DNA of 64,000 nucleotides from Paenibacillus radicis (ex Xue et al. 2023) (GTDB lineage: Bacteria > Bacillota > Bacilli > Paenibacillales > NBRC-103111). The notes below the pieces were generated by a model. The model was not told the DNA's origin and searched no databases. It saw nothing but the letters and a program-made list of their open reading frames with translations. The translations under genes and the position numbers were made by a program. Below, in pieces: positions 16,137 to 24,221 of this stretch. The DNA is taken from assembly GCF_024722015.1 (NCBI RefSeq), contig NZ_JANQBD010000016.1, forward strand, positions 1 through 64,000, written 5' to 3'. Each line of letters starts with the position of its first letter. The first letter of the stretch is position 1.

Positions 16137-16655
16137 ACCAGTCCAGACAATTCTATATCTTACTCCGCTTTAATAACATTTGTCAACCGTTTTAATCATA
16201 TTTCGGCTAATGGTTTTTGAGGCGGGCCTTAGATGCTATGGTGGGGCCAGATGGCGCTTAAAGAAAGGAAGTAAATATATTCCAAAAAATATATTGCAAT
16301 AATGAACTTAAATGTGCATAATATGAACTATAATTGTTATAATTTACTTGTTATTGCTTGATAATGTGTAATATTTGTTTGTTTTGGTCATCAAGGCAGC
16401 TATGTGTGCAGGGAATAATTATAAATTTCTTTCTCAAATTGTATCCGCTTCCAATGGAACTCGATTGTTATGCCGCCAAGAATCTCTTTCATCACATGAT
16501 GTGAAGGGATTTTCAGACTATAGAGAGGGCAGGTTATCAGGAAAGTGAGGTAATGCGAAGTAAAATAGGGTAAAGCCGTTTTGACATGCTGTTTTCCCGG
16601 GTTGCCGGTGAATGAACATGAGTATGCAGAAACTAATATGGAGGTGTTTGTTTAA
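16137..16655. other. Intergenic region
   Basis: About 520 bases without a supported gene. It is AT-rich in 16270-16400. A 13-bp palindrome (TCACATGATGTGA, 16492-16504) and the GGAGGTG ribosome binding site of the next gene are the only visible signals. Confidence 0.4.
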
Positions 16656-16658
16656 TTG

Positions 16659-17753
16659 ATGAGCTTAATTCCCCAAAAGAGTAAACGAAAGAGCCCAATC
16701 GTCAATAGCCGTTTGTTTGCACAGGTTTGTGCCGTTTTTCTGATCACTGCGATGTTGATTCCTTCATTGCCACCAAATAATAAAGCTTCAGCACTAGGGA
16801 CTCTTCCGGTATCTTCTGTATTCGACTTAACGGATTCATCCGATATGTTGATCCGGGAGAAACCCTTGCAAAGAAGTACCGTACTACAGTCTTTTGCATT
16901 CGACAATGTCAACAAACATATTTATACCGCACAATTAATTGGAGGCGGCCTCCAGTTGCCTGGCGAGTCGTCAGCACCTACCGCTGAAACAAGAGACATC
17001 AACGGTGATCTATGTATTACGAAGCTTGATTTATCAGGAAATATTATTAGCTATATGTATGTGAAAGGGGCGGGGCACGGGGTATCCTTCGGGGTAGAGC
17101 CGGGCGTCGGACAGAATGGGGAGCCGGTAGCCTATTTGTGGACAGAGATCGACTCTTTTAACGATAACGGTTCAGGCAGAGGAACGAAAATTGCCCGGTT
17201 TCCTTTCACTGATGGTGCGGTAGTAACTCCTAATACACCTTGGATAACGAAACACACGATCATACCTGGTGCGGTAAATACAACGGTGAGTATTGACATG
17301 ACACATGGCAATTTGCTGATGCGCTACAAATTAAACGATGTTTTTAGACTCGCTGTTTATAATTTGGAGCAAGTGAAGTTAGGCAACTATGTTTCACTTG
17401 TAGATATTGCACAACCGACCATAACTGGAAACCCTACTTTCCAAGGCTATGCATTATTTGGCAACTATGCTTATTTGCTTGACGGTAATTATTACGGATC
17501 TCCGGGCTCGGTTGCCCCTGACGGAAATACGTACATTACCTCCGTAAATTTGAATACCGGTGCGATTGTGGATCGAAAGCTTACAAAGGCGGCATATTCG
17601 TTGCTGTACAGGGAACCGGAGGGCTTGGCAATCCAAATACCGAACATGAACAACCCTGGGGCTGCTCGATTGGCTATGGGCTTTGCCTCTTACATTTCCT
17701 CAACGAATTCCGGCAAACAGGCAAGCATTTATTACAAAGACGTGCTCAACTAG
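16659..17753 (+). CDS. Secreted beta-propeller protein, TagC/helveticin-like
   Basis: A 364-residue exported protein. The signal peptide spans residues about 15-46 (LFAQVCAVFLITAMLIPSL, ending KASA). The mature part shows a repeated strand pattern of the P68-RBP/TagC-like beta-propeller: LQSFAFDNVNKHIYTAQ, GAGHGVSFGVEPG, AYLWTEID, GTKIARFPF. Relatives are annotated as teichoic acid biosynthesis protein C or helveticin-like. They bind or act on cell-surface glycopolymers, but a firm activity is not established. The ribosome binding site GGAGGTG suits either ATG 16659 or TTG 16656. The gene lies between two Fur-box siderophore-binding lipoproteins and has its own terminator. Whether it is linked to iron is unknown. 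Confidence 0.7.
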   Translation: MSLIPQKSKRKSPIVNSRLFAQVCAVFLITAMLIPSLPPNNKASALGTLPVSSVFDLTDSSDMLIREKPLQRSTVLQSFAFDNVNKHIYTAQLIGGGLQLPGESSAPTAETRDINGDLCITKLDLSGNIISYMYVKGAGHGVSFGVEPGVGQNGEPVAYLWTEIDSFNDNGSGRGTKIARFPFTDGAVVTPNTPWITKHTIIPGAVNTTVSIDMTHGNLLMRYKLNDVFRLAVYNLEQVKLGNYVSLVDIAQPTITGNPTFQGYALFGNYAYLLDGNYYGSPGSVAPDGNTYITSVNLNTGAIVDRKLTKAAYSLLYREPEGLAIQIPNMNNPGAARLAMGFASYISSTNSGKQASIYYKDVLN

Positions 17754-17787
17754 CTGTTGTTTTTTTGAAAATGTTTTTCTGGCAAAA

Positions 17788-17812
17788 GCAGCAAAACCTG
17801 CTGCAGTTTTTT
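17788..17812 (+). terminator. Rho-independent terminator
   Basis: GCAGCA (17788-17793) pairs with TGCTGC (17799-17804) and is followed by six T. It ends the beta-propeller gene. Confidence 0.75.
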
Positions 17813-17947
17813 AGGTGAACGCCTTAGTTGCCATCAACAACTTCATTCCTCTGGGTACGGAGACTATGAGATTACCCAAGAGACAAAGGAATCGTATGTA
17901 AGTGGTACGTTGAATCCGTTGTCTTTTTTGCATTTCATGGTTATCGT

Positions 17948-17977
17948 GACATCAACACCGTAGCTGCACCCATAGAA
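17948..17977 (+). repeat. Dispersed 30-bp coding-like motif, copy 3
   Basis: GACATCAACACCGTAGCTG...CCCATAGAA translates as DINTVAAPIE. It sits in a frame open on both sides (HGYRDINTVAAPIESYRRV and onward to about 18110) but without a start. It matches copies at 3329 and 6146. Confidence 0.5.
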
Positions 17978-18044
17978 TCTTATAGGCGGGTATCTTCGGA
18001 CAACTTTTCGACTCCTTGGGAGGTCTTCATAAGTACAATCAATG

Positions 18045-18070
18045 AAAGCACCGTTATCGGTGCTTTTTTT
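18045..18070 (+). terminator. Rho-independent terminator
   Basis: AAAGCACCG (18045-18053) pairs with CGGTGCTTT around a four-base loop and is followed by eight or more T. There is no intact gene just upstream; it probably belonged to the remnant at 17900-18040. Confidence 0.8.
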
Positions 18071-18220
18071 TGCATTTTGAGGTGTTTAGCTAACAGACCT
18101 GGACCCGCTTGGCACTGACCGTATAATCGGTAGCGGTCTTCACTGATGGTGATACGACAAATTTAGTATCTGAAGTTGATAGAATCAGATATGTACTTTG
18201 CAAGAAATGAATTTTATAAT

Positions 18221-18235
18221 TGATAACAATTATCA
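18221..18235 (+). promoter_or_regulatory. Fur box
   Basis: TGATAACAATTATCA fits the Bacillus 7-1-7 Fur element (TGATAATnATTATCA) with one mismatch. It lies about 90 bases upstream of the siderophore-binding lipoprotein at 18326. Confidence 0.78.
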
Positions 18236-18325
18236 ATGACAAATAGAAAAGAGCTCAGTAACCACATTTCAAATAAACCGTGTTTATCCTGTGTTTGCTT
18301 TGCTAAATAAGGAGGAAGAAATAGA

Positions 18326-19327
18326 ATGAAGGGTTTTCCTATGCTTATGGTACTCTTACTCTCGTTTGCGGTTACTGCTTGCAGCCCAGCGGCACCAGGC
18401 GGAAATGCGGGCAGTACGGCAGCTTCGCCAGAATCTGCTAAACCGAAGGATCAGAGTCAGTCTGCTGCCACAACCGGAGAAAAAATGATCAAGCATGCTA
18501 TGGGCACAGTTACTTTGAAGAAAAAGCCGGAACGGGTCGTAGTCCTATTCAATGGTATGACTGATATAGCGGTCCATTTGGGAGTCAAGCCTGTCGGTTC
18601 TGTTGAATCATGGGAAGAAAAGCCTTGGTATAACTATTTGCGTTCCAATATGGATGGGGTAAAAAGTCTTGGAGACGAAAATCAACCTAATATAGAGGCT
18701 ATTGTAGCGTTAAAGCCTGATTTGATCATTGGAACGAAACCTCGACATGAAAAAATCTATCCCCAACTGTCAAGTATTGCTCCTACCGTGATCACAGAAG
18801 AAATTTTTGACTGGAAAGAAAATCTAAAGATCGGTGCAGATGCGTTATATAGGCAGGATGAAGCAGCGAAGATTATGGGCGAGTGGGATAAACGTGTTGC
18901 AGAGTTTAAACAGAAGGCCGGGGATAAGCTGGCCAAATCGGAAGTATCGATTATCCGGTTTGAGAGAGACGGCAGTGCGCGTTCTTACGCAACAGGATTT
19001 GCCGGAACGATATTTAAGGAGCTTGGCTTGCCGAGGCCAAAGGCTCAGATGGTGGAAGGTAAGGCTGTTGTCCAAATAACTACAAAAGAACAAATGTCGC
19101 AGCTAGATGGGGATTATATTTTTGATATTACCCGTCTTAATGCGAGTGAACCTAGTGTGGAAAAGTCACAAACGGATTGGACTTCTCACCCGCTTTGGAA
19201 AAACCTGAAGGGTGTTAAAAACGGCAAATATTTTAAAGTAGATGTTGTTACTTGGAATTTAGCCGGGGGCTCCCTTGCAGCCAACGCAATGTTAGATGAT
19301 CTGTACAAATATTTCGAAATAAAATAA
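18326..19327 (+). CDS. Siderophore-binding lipoprotein of a ferric-iron ABC importer
   Basis: A 333-residue lipoprotein with lipobox VTAC (Cys about 19), a low-complexity linker, and a class III periplasmic-binding fold (HAMGTVTLKKKPERVVVLFN, VKPVGSVESW, NIEAIVALKPDLIIGTKP, ending LDDLYKYFEIK). It closely parallels the 15078 protein in length and motifs (HAMG start, PERV, LKPDLI), so the two are paralogues with perhaps different siderophores. A GGAGGAAG ribosome binding site and a Fur box precede it. No permease is adjacent. Confidence 0.85.
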   Translation: MKGFPMLMVLLLSFAVTACSPAAPGGNAGSTAASPESAKPKDQSQSAATTGEKMIKHAMGTVTLKKKPERVVVLFNGMTDIAVHLGVKPVGSVESWEEKPWYNYLRSNMDGVKSLGDENQPNIEAIVALKPDLIIGTKPRHEKIYPQLSSIAPTVITEEIFDWKENLKIGADALYRQDEAAKIMGEWDKRVAEFKQKAGDKLAKSEVSIIRFERDGSARSYATGFAGTIFKELGLPRPKAQMVEGKAVVQITTKEQMSQLDGDYIFDITRLNASEPSVEKSQTDWTSHPLWKNLKGVKNGKYFKVDVVTWNLAGGSLAANAMLDDLYKYFEIK

Positions 19328-19497
19328 GCGATATCGTCGTTAATAAGCCGTATTGGGAGGATAGAGGAGGATGTTTCCGTTTATATGCCTTCCAGCGTGT
19401 CTTATGCATGGTTAGCGAGGGTTATCTGGCCTAGTGTTCCCTTAGCTAGTTTTTCATAAAAAAGGCTGTTTGTTATACTTAATAAGACAGCTAACGT

Positions 19498-19701
19498 ATG
19501 AAAACAACCAGGGAGATGACTGATTTGACTTATACGCAATTATTAGGACGCCGGAGTGAAATTTTGAAACGCCACATAGGGAATATGATTCATAAAGATA
19601 ATCAGTATGGGTTGAGTGAACAAGAAAGTATTTTTTTCAAAGATATGATTAAAGAGTTTCATCGGAATAAATTTGAGCTAAATTCGAGCAGGAAGAAGTA
19701 A
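19498..19701 (+). CDS. Small hypothetical protein
   Basis: A 67-residue, charged, helical protein (YTQLLGRRSEILKRHIGNMI, then YGLSEQESIFFKDMI and ending LNSSRKK) with no signal peptide or recognised motif. Support comes from its protein-like composition and the strong terminator 18 bases after its stop. The true start may be TTG at 19525 (58 residues), which has GGGAG at a good distance; the ATG at 19498 has none. Function unknown. Confidence 0.5.
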   Translation: MKTTREMTDLTYTQLLGRRSEILKRHIGNMIHKDNQYGLSEQESIFFKDMIKEFHRNKFELNSSRKK

Positions 19702-19718
19702 GGTTAAGTCTGAAGAAC

Positions 19719-19759
19719 AGCGGTTAGTACAGAGTATTCTCTGTGTTAACCGCTTTTTG
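19719..19759 (+). terminator. Rho-independent terminator
   Basis: AGCGGTTA pairs with TAACCGCT, with an inner ACAGAG/CTCTGT stem, followed by TTTTTGTTTT. Confidence 0.8.
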
Positions 19760-19914
19760 TTTTAGATGTGCAGGTAAGGGCAGGCGACCTTTTCACAGCA
19801 AGCATTGTGTTGTAACATGAGGTTATACTCAGGCTCTCGCCTGGGGGTGCACAGGTGTATGTCAGTGATGCTTTTTCACTTTTGATATAGGTGTACGAAG
19901 GAGGCTTGTTCATC

Positions 19915-21618
19915 ATGACGTATCCATCTGTTACCGCTAATTTGTGGGGGAATATAATAGCCTCCATGCATAATGGCGTTATTGTTGTAAATTCGGATAA
20001 CCAGATTACTCTGATGAATGAATCGGCCCAAAGGCTTCTGTCTGTTCAAGATGATGAGTGGAAGGGGAAAAGTATTAAATCACTGATCCCTCATTCCAGA
20101 ATGCATGAAGTGCTGGAGGGGGGAGAAGGCTCCATAGGCGAAAAGATGGTGATTTCGGGTCGAGCTTGTATGGTCAACCGGACACCGCTATACGAAAATG
20201 GGGAACGGGTCGGAGCCATTGCAGTCATTCAGGACATATCGGAGATGGATCATTACCAGAACCTGCTGAAGCAAATGGAATCGATTATCGAATTTTCGAC
20301 CGACGGTATTTATGTAGTGGATCAGGAAGGGGTTACGATGCAGGTCAATACGGCTTATGAAGAAATAACCGGTTTTCGGAGAGAAGAATTGATAGGCCGT
20401 CGAATGGTGGATTTAATGTCGGAGGGATATTTCGATCAATCGGTCTCCTTGCTCGTGCTGGAGAGGAAGCAGCGAATCTCCATCATTCAACGAATTGGTG
20501 GCAAGAAGGATGTGATCGTGACAGGCAACCCTGTGTTTGATGAACAAGGGGGGCTGGAGATGGTCGTAACCAGTGTTCGCGATATTACACATCTTAATGA
20601 TTTGAAGAAGGAGCTGGAGAAAGCCCATACGTTCTCCCAGATTCAGAACAACCGGTATACGATCAAGAGTGAGGAAACCGAGCAGACCCTTATTTTTCGC
20701 AGTCCGCAAATTATTAAAGTGTACGAGCACATTAAGCAGGTGGCTCCTTATCCGACCAGCATACTTCTGTATGGCCCGTCCGGTACAGGTAAAGAAGTGA
20801 TGGCAAATCTGATACACGATTTAAGTGAACGAAGAGAGCAACCTTTTATCAAAATCAACTGCGGTGCCATCCCGGAGCAGCTGCTGGAGTCCGAGTTGTT
20901 CGGTTATGAAGCAGGCGCTTTCTCAGGGGCTAGCCGGAATGGGAAGATTGGTCTATTGGAGCTGGCCGATAAAGGAACAGTCATGCTCGATGAAATCGCG
21001 GAGCTCCCCTTAGCTCTACAAGTCAAGCTCCTGAGAGTGCTTCAGGAAAGGCAAATGCGGCGCATAGGAGGGACGAAGTCGCGTCAGCTGGATATACGAA
21101 TCGTTGCGGCGACCAATCAAGATCTTAGGCATATGATTAAAAGCGGGAAATTCAGAGAGGATTTGTTTTACCGGTTGGCCGTAGTGGAAATTGCCATTCC
21201 GTCCTTGGCAGAGCGGCAAGAGGATATTGCGCCATTAATGGATCATTATTTCGCTTATTTTTGCCGGCAATACCGGATAGACAAACAGATGACCCATGAA
21301 GCCAAGGAAATGCTAAAGAAGTATCATTGGCCAGGCAATGTCCGGGAGCTGCGGAATTTGATCGAGAATATGATCGTCTCGGTTCCGGCCAAAATGATTG
21401 AGCCAGTGCATCTGCCGCTGCACATTCAGGATCAAAGTCAATCCGATTCTTTCTTCACTTTAAAGGTCAGAGTCCAGCAATTTGAGCGGAGAATAATCAA
21501 CGAAGTCGTTGAGAAAAATAGCTCTTTGAGAAAAGCGGCGGAGCAGCTTGGCATTGATCATTCTACCCTTGTGAAAAAATTGCAGCGGTGGGAAAAGGAT
21601 AATAAATCAGATAGATGA
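19915..21618 (+). CDS. Sigma-54-dependent transcriptional activator with two PAS domains
   Basis: A 567-residue bacterial enhancer-binding protein. Two PAS domains (about 8-105 and 115-225; DGIYVVDQEGVTMQVN) precede the AAA+ domain (about 265-490) with Walker A GPSGTGKE, the sigma-54 contact loop GAFSGA (the usual GAFTGA with Ser for Thr, a tolerated variant), Walker B VMLDEIAELP and the arginine-finger segment FREDLFYRLAV. A Fis-type helix-turn-helix ends it (LRKAAEQLGIDHSTLVKKLQ). It activates sigma-54 RNA polymerase from upstream sites. ATG at 19915 follows AAGGAGG; an in-frame GTG at 19891 has no ribosome binding site. A sigma-54 promoter and two near-identical palindromes lie directly downstream, before the dehydrogenase/lactonase operon, so that operon is the obvious target. 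The effector is probably a pathway metabolite. Confidence 0.92.
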   Translation: MTYPSVTANLWGNIIASMHNGVIVVNSDNQITLMNESAQRLLSVQDDEWKGKSIKSLIPHSRMHEVLEGGEGSIGEKMVISGRACMVNRTPLYENGERVGAIAVIQDISEMDHYQNLLKQMESIIEFSTDGIYVVDQEGVTMQVNTAYEEITGFRREELIGRRMVDLMSEGYFDQSVSLLVLERKQRISIIQRIGGKKDVIVTGNPVFDEQGGLEMVVTSVRDITHLNDLKKELEKAHTFSQIQNNRYTIKSEETEQTLIFRSPQIIKVYEHIKQVAPYPTSILLYGPSGTGKEVMANLIHDLSERREQPFIKINCGAIPEQLLESELFGYEAGAFSGASRNGKIGLLELADKGTVMLDEIAELPLALQVKLLRVLQERQMRRIGGTKSRQLDIRIVAATNQDLRHMIKSGKFREDLFYRLAVVEIAIPSLAERQEDIAPLMDHYFAYFCRQYRIDKQMTHEAKEMLKKYHWPGNVRELRNLIENMIVSVPAKMIEPVHLPLHIQDQSQSDSFFTLKVRVQQFERRIINEVVEKNSSLRKAAEQLGIDHSTLVKKLQRWEKDNKSDR

Positions 21619-21619
21619 G

Positions 21620-21668
21620 GGTGGTGAATTATTTCCGCAGAGCGGTGATATAATTCACCACCTTTTTT
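21620..21668 (+). terminator. Rho-independent terminator of the activator gene
   Basis: A perfect 12-bp stem, GGTGGTGAATTA (21620-21631) with TAATTCACCACC (21651-21662), is followed by six T. Its right arm overlaps a candidate activator site. Confidence 0.85.
21644..21660. promoter_or_regulatory. Candidate upstream activating site 1
   Basis: GGTGATATAATTCACCA is a 17-bp element identical at 15 positions to the one at 21789-21805. It lies about 205 bases upstream of the sigma-54 promoter, a usual enhancer distance. It overlaps the terminator stem, so part of the likeness could come from that role. Confidence 0.55.
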
Positions 21669-21786
21669 GCAAATGAGGGGAAGGGAAACATTACTATTGG
21701 GGATGCGGATTGCACCTACGGATCACGTCGTTTGCAAGAAGGGGCAGCTATGATTTCTTGTTTGGGAATACATCGGGTTGGAACGA

Positions 21787-21806
21787 CTGGTGATATTTTT
21801 CACCAG
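21787..21806. promoter_or_regulatory. Candidate upstream activating site 2
   Basis: The palindrome CTGGTGA (21787-21793), six bases, TCACCAG (21800-21806) lies about 60 bases upstream of the sigma-54 promoter. Its inner 17 bases nearly match the site at 21644. It is the best candidate binding site of the upstream activator. Confidence 0.65.
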
Positions 21807-21856
21807 CAGGATTTCGGGAAGGCATTTTTTTAGCGTAAAGGCAGCCTTTTTTGAAT

Positions 21857-21872
21857 TGGCATGATTTTTGCT
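21857..21872 (+). promoter_or_regulatory. Sigma-54 promoter
   Basis: TGGCAT, five bases, then TTGCT gives the -24 GG and -12 GC elements at the exact consensus spacing. It lies about 40 bases before the start of the aldehyde dehydrogenase gene and just downstream of the sigma-54 activator gene. Confidence 0.88.
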
Positions 21873-21913
21873 TGTATATAAAATGAAGTGATCAAAGTGA
21901 AGGAGGTGCTCTA

Positions 21914-23347
21914 TTGGAAGCGGAAACAAAAGGGATTTTTGTTGATGGCAAATGGAAGGTGACAGAACGCAGTTATCTTTTATGTGCTCCTTATGACGGC
22001 AAGGTGCTGGCACACATCAGCAAAGCCGATGTTGGGGATGTTCATGAGGCGATAGAAGGGGCGCACCGAGCGTTTGAAACGATGCGCAAGATGCCTGCCC
22101 ATCAGCGTTCTGAAATTTTGTCCAAGGTAGTGGAGCAGCTGAAGGAAAGAAGGGAAGAAGCGGCGCAATTGCTGTCATTGGAAGCTGGCAAGCCGATACG
22201 TACCGCAAGAGCCGAGATTGGACGTACTATTACAACCTACCAGTTCTCCGCTGAGGAAGCGAAACGCATTTATGGTGAAACCGTTCCTATGGACGCGGCT
22301 CCCGGAGGGGAAGGACGGCTGGGCTTTACATGGAGGGAGCCTCTGGGCACGGTTGTAGCGATTTGCCCATTTAATTTCCCATTCAATCTTGTGTCTCACA
22401 AGGTCGGCCCTGCTATAGCCGCGGGCAATTCAGTTGTGCTCAAACCAGCGGAGCAGACGCCGCTAAGCGCGCTGTTTATTGCCGAGCTGTTCCAGAAGGC
22501 CGGATTGCCGGATGGAGCTCTGCAAGTTATCACAGGAAGCGGCCGGGAGCTCGGCGATGCGTTGGTGGAAGATGAGCGTGTCAAAAAAATTACATTCACC
22601 GGGAGCTCGGAGGTGGGCAAGCAGATTAAAGCGAAGGCCGGACTTCGCAGAATCACGCTGGAGCTCGGCTCCAATTCAGGGCTAATAGTTGAACCGGATG
22701 TTCCAATCCACACAATTATTCCCAGATGTGTAGAAGGCGCATTCGCGTTCGCCGGGCAAGTGTGCATATCCTTGCAGCGTATCTATGTTCATGAATCGAT
22801 CTATAACGAATTTGCTGAGAACTTTATCAATGAGACCGGAAAGCTTCGAGTCGGTGATCCTTCTGATGAGCTGACGGATCTTAGTGCCATGATTCATGAG
22901 CGGGAAATGGAACGAATAGACTCCTGGGTGCGGGAGGCAGTTGTGAATGGGGCAAGAATCGGCTGCGGAGGCCGCCGAGAGAATTCAATCTACATGCCGA
23001 CTGTGCTGCTGGATGTCAAGCGGGATATGTCTGTTTCTTGCAAGGAGGTTTTTGCACCGGTCGTGTCGATAGTTCCTTATAGCAGCCTAAATGAAGCTAT
23101 CGAAATGGTCAATGATTCGGTTTATGGTCTAAATGTAGGCATTTATACGCAAGACATTGATAAGGCTTTCCGTGCAGCCCGTGAAATTCGAGCAGGGGGC
23201 GTGATCATAAATGATATACCTACATTTCGGGTAGATCATATGCCTTACGGCGGTGTTAAAGAAAGCGGCTATGGACGTGAAGGCGTTAAATATGCGGTAC
23301 AAGAGATGACGGATTTAAAATTTGTTTCGATTAAAACCCAATTTTAG
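21914..23347 (+). CDS. NAD(P)-dependent aldehyde dehydrogenase
   Basis: A 477-residue aldehyde dehydrogenase: Asn154 in CPFNFPFN, cofactor Lys177 in LKPAEQTP, Glu250 in TLELGSNSG, and catalytic Cys284 in AFAGQVCISLQR. The overall look (GETVPMDA, ITFTGSSEVGK) is that of the lactaldehyde/phosphonoacetaldehyde branch, but substrate choice cannot be read. In context it follows a sigma-54 promoter and leads an operon with a lactonase-like hydrolase and an iron alcohol dehydrogenase. The same three activities (succinic semialdehyde dehydrogenase, gamma-hydroxybutyrate dehydrogenase, gamma-butyrolactonase) make up Agrobacterium blcABC (attKLM). Oxidation of succinic semialdehyde is thus the favoured guess. 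TTG start behind AAGGAGGTG. Confidence 0.88.
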   Translation: MEAETKGIFVDGKWKVTERSYLLCAPYDGKVLAHISKADVGDVHEAIEGAHRAFETMRKMPAHQRSEILSKVVEQLKERREEAAQLLSLEAGKPIRTARAEIGRTITTYQFSAEEAKRIYGETVPMDAAPGGEGRLGFTWREPLGTVVAICPFNFPFNLVSHKVGPAIAAGNSVVLKPAEQTPLSALFIAELFQKAGLPDGALQVITGSGRELGDALVEDERVKKITFTGSSEVGKQIKAKAGLRRITLELGSNSGLIVEPDVPIHTIIPRCVEGAFAFAGQVCISLQRIYVHESIYNEFAENFINETGKLRVGDPSDELTDLSAMIHEREMERIDSWVREAVVNGARIGCGGRRENSIYMPTVLLDVKRDMSVSCKEVFAPVVSIVPYSSLNEAIEMVNDSVYGLNVGIYTQDIDKAFRAAREIRAGGVIINDIPTFRVDHMPYGGVKESGYGREGVKYAVQEMTDLKFVSIKTQF

Positions 23348-23359
23348 GAGGAGTCTCAT

Positions 23360-24208
23360 ATGTCGAATATTATTAAAGCACACCCTAAGCTTTATGTCAT
23401 GGATAACGGCCGGATGAGCATGGATAAAAACTGGATGATCGCGATGCACAACCCGGCTACTCTCGCTAATCCGAACGCTCCTACACAATTCGTAGAATTT
23501 CCCATTTATACGGTTCTTATCGATCATCCTGAAGGCAAAATCTTATTCGACACCTCCTGCAATCCAAACTCGATGGGCGTGGAGGGTCGTTGGGCTGAAT
23601 CTACTCAGCAAATGTTTCCATGGGTAGCGAGCGAGGAATGTTACCTGCATAATCGGCTGGAGCAGTTGAAGGTAAGACCGGAGGAAATCAAGTTTGTCAT
23701 TGCTTCTCATCTGCATCTGGATCATGCCGGATGCTTGGAGATGTTCACTAATGCAACGATTATTGTCCATGAAGACGAGTTGAATGGAACCCTTCAATCC
23801 TATGCGCGCAATCAAAAAGAAGGCGCTTATATTTGGGCTGATATTGATGCCTGGATCAAAAGCCATTTGCAGTGGAAAACAATTAAGAGGGGAGAGGATA
23901 ATCTGGAGCTGGCCGAAGGCGTGAAAATTCTTAATTTCGGTGGCGGCCATGCATGGGGCATGCTCGGGCTGCATATCGAAATGCCGGAAACAGGCGGAAT
24001 CATTCTTGCTTCTGATGCCGTTTACACGGCGGAGAGCTATGGCCCTCCGATTAAGCCTCCGGGGATCATATACGACTCGCTTGGCTACTCGAACACCGTC
24101 GAGAAGATTCGAACCATTGCGAAAAAAACTAATTCGCAAGTCTGGTTCGGACATGATCCGGAACAATTCAAACAATTCCGTAAATCAACTGAAGGCTATT
24201 ACGAATAA
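23360..24208 (+). CDS. Metallo-beta-lactamase-fold lactonase, AttM/BlcC-like
   Basis: A 282-residue MBL-fold hydrolase with the dinuclear zinc motif SHLHLDH (H117, H119, D121, H122), GGHAWGMLGLH (H197) and ILASDA (D219). It has the length and N-terminal layout (LYVMDNGRMSMDKNWMI, FPIYTVLIDHPEGKILFDT) of the N-acyl-homoserine lactonase family, which includes AiiA and AttM/BlcC. In the blc pathway this enzyme opens gamma-butyrolactone to 4-hydroxybutyrate. It might also quench acyl-homoserine lactones of Gram-negative neighbours. It lies 12 bases after the dehydrogenase gene with a TAGGAGGAG ribosome binding site, so it is co-transcribed. Confidence 0.85.
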   Translation: MSNIIKAHPKLYVMDNGRMSMDKNWMIAMHNPATLANPNAPTQFVEFPIYTVLIDHPEGKILFDTSCNPNSMGVEGRWAESTQQMFPWVASEECYLHNRLEQLKVRPEEIKFVIASHLHLDHAGCLEMFTNATIIVHEDELNGTLQSYARNQKEGAYIWADIDAWIKSHLQWKTIKRGEDNLELAEGVKILNFGGGHAWGMLGLHIEMPETGGIILASDAVYTAESYGPPIKPPGIIYDSLGYSNTVEKIRTIAKKTNSQVWFGHDPEQFKQFRKSTEGYYE

Positions 24209-24221
24209 GGGGGCGTCATCT

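Noticed and set aside
23543..24175. 210-codon minus-strand frame opposite the lactonase gene
   Set aside because: It is a shadow of a codon-biased gene, without ribosome binding site or recognisable motifs; the plus-strand gene has full catalytic motifs.
23940..24221. N-terminal extension of the iron alcohol dehydrogenase
   Set aside because: The extension overlaps the lactonase gene. The ATG at 24222 has an AAGGGGG ribosome binding site and begins at the normal family N-terminus.
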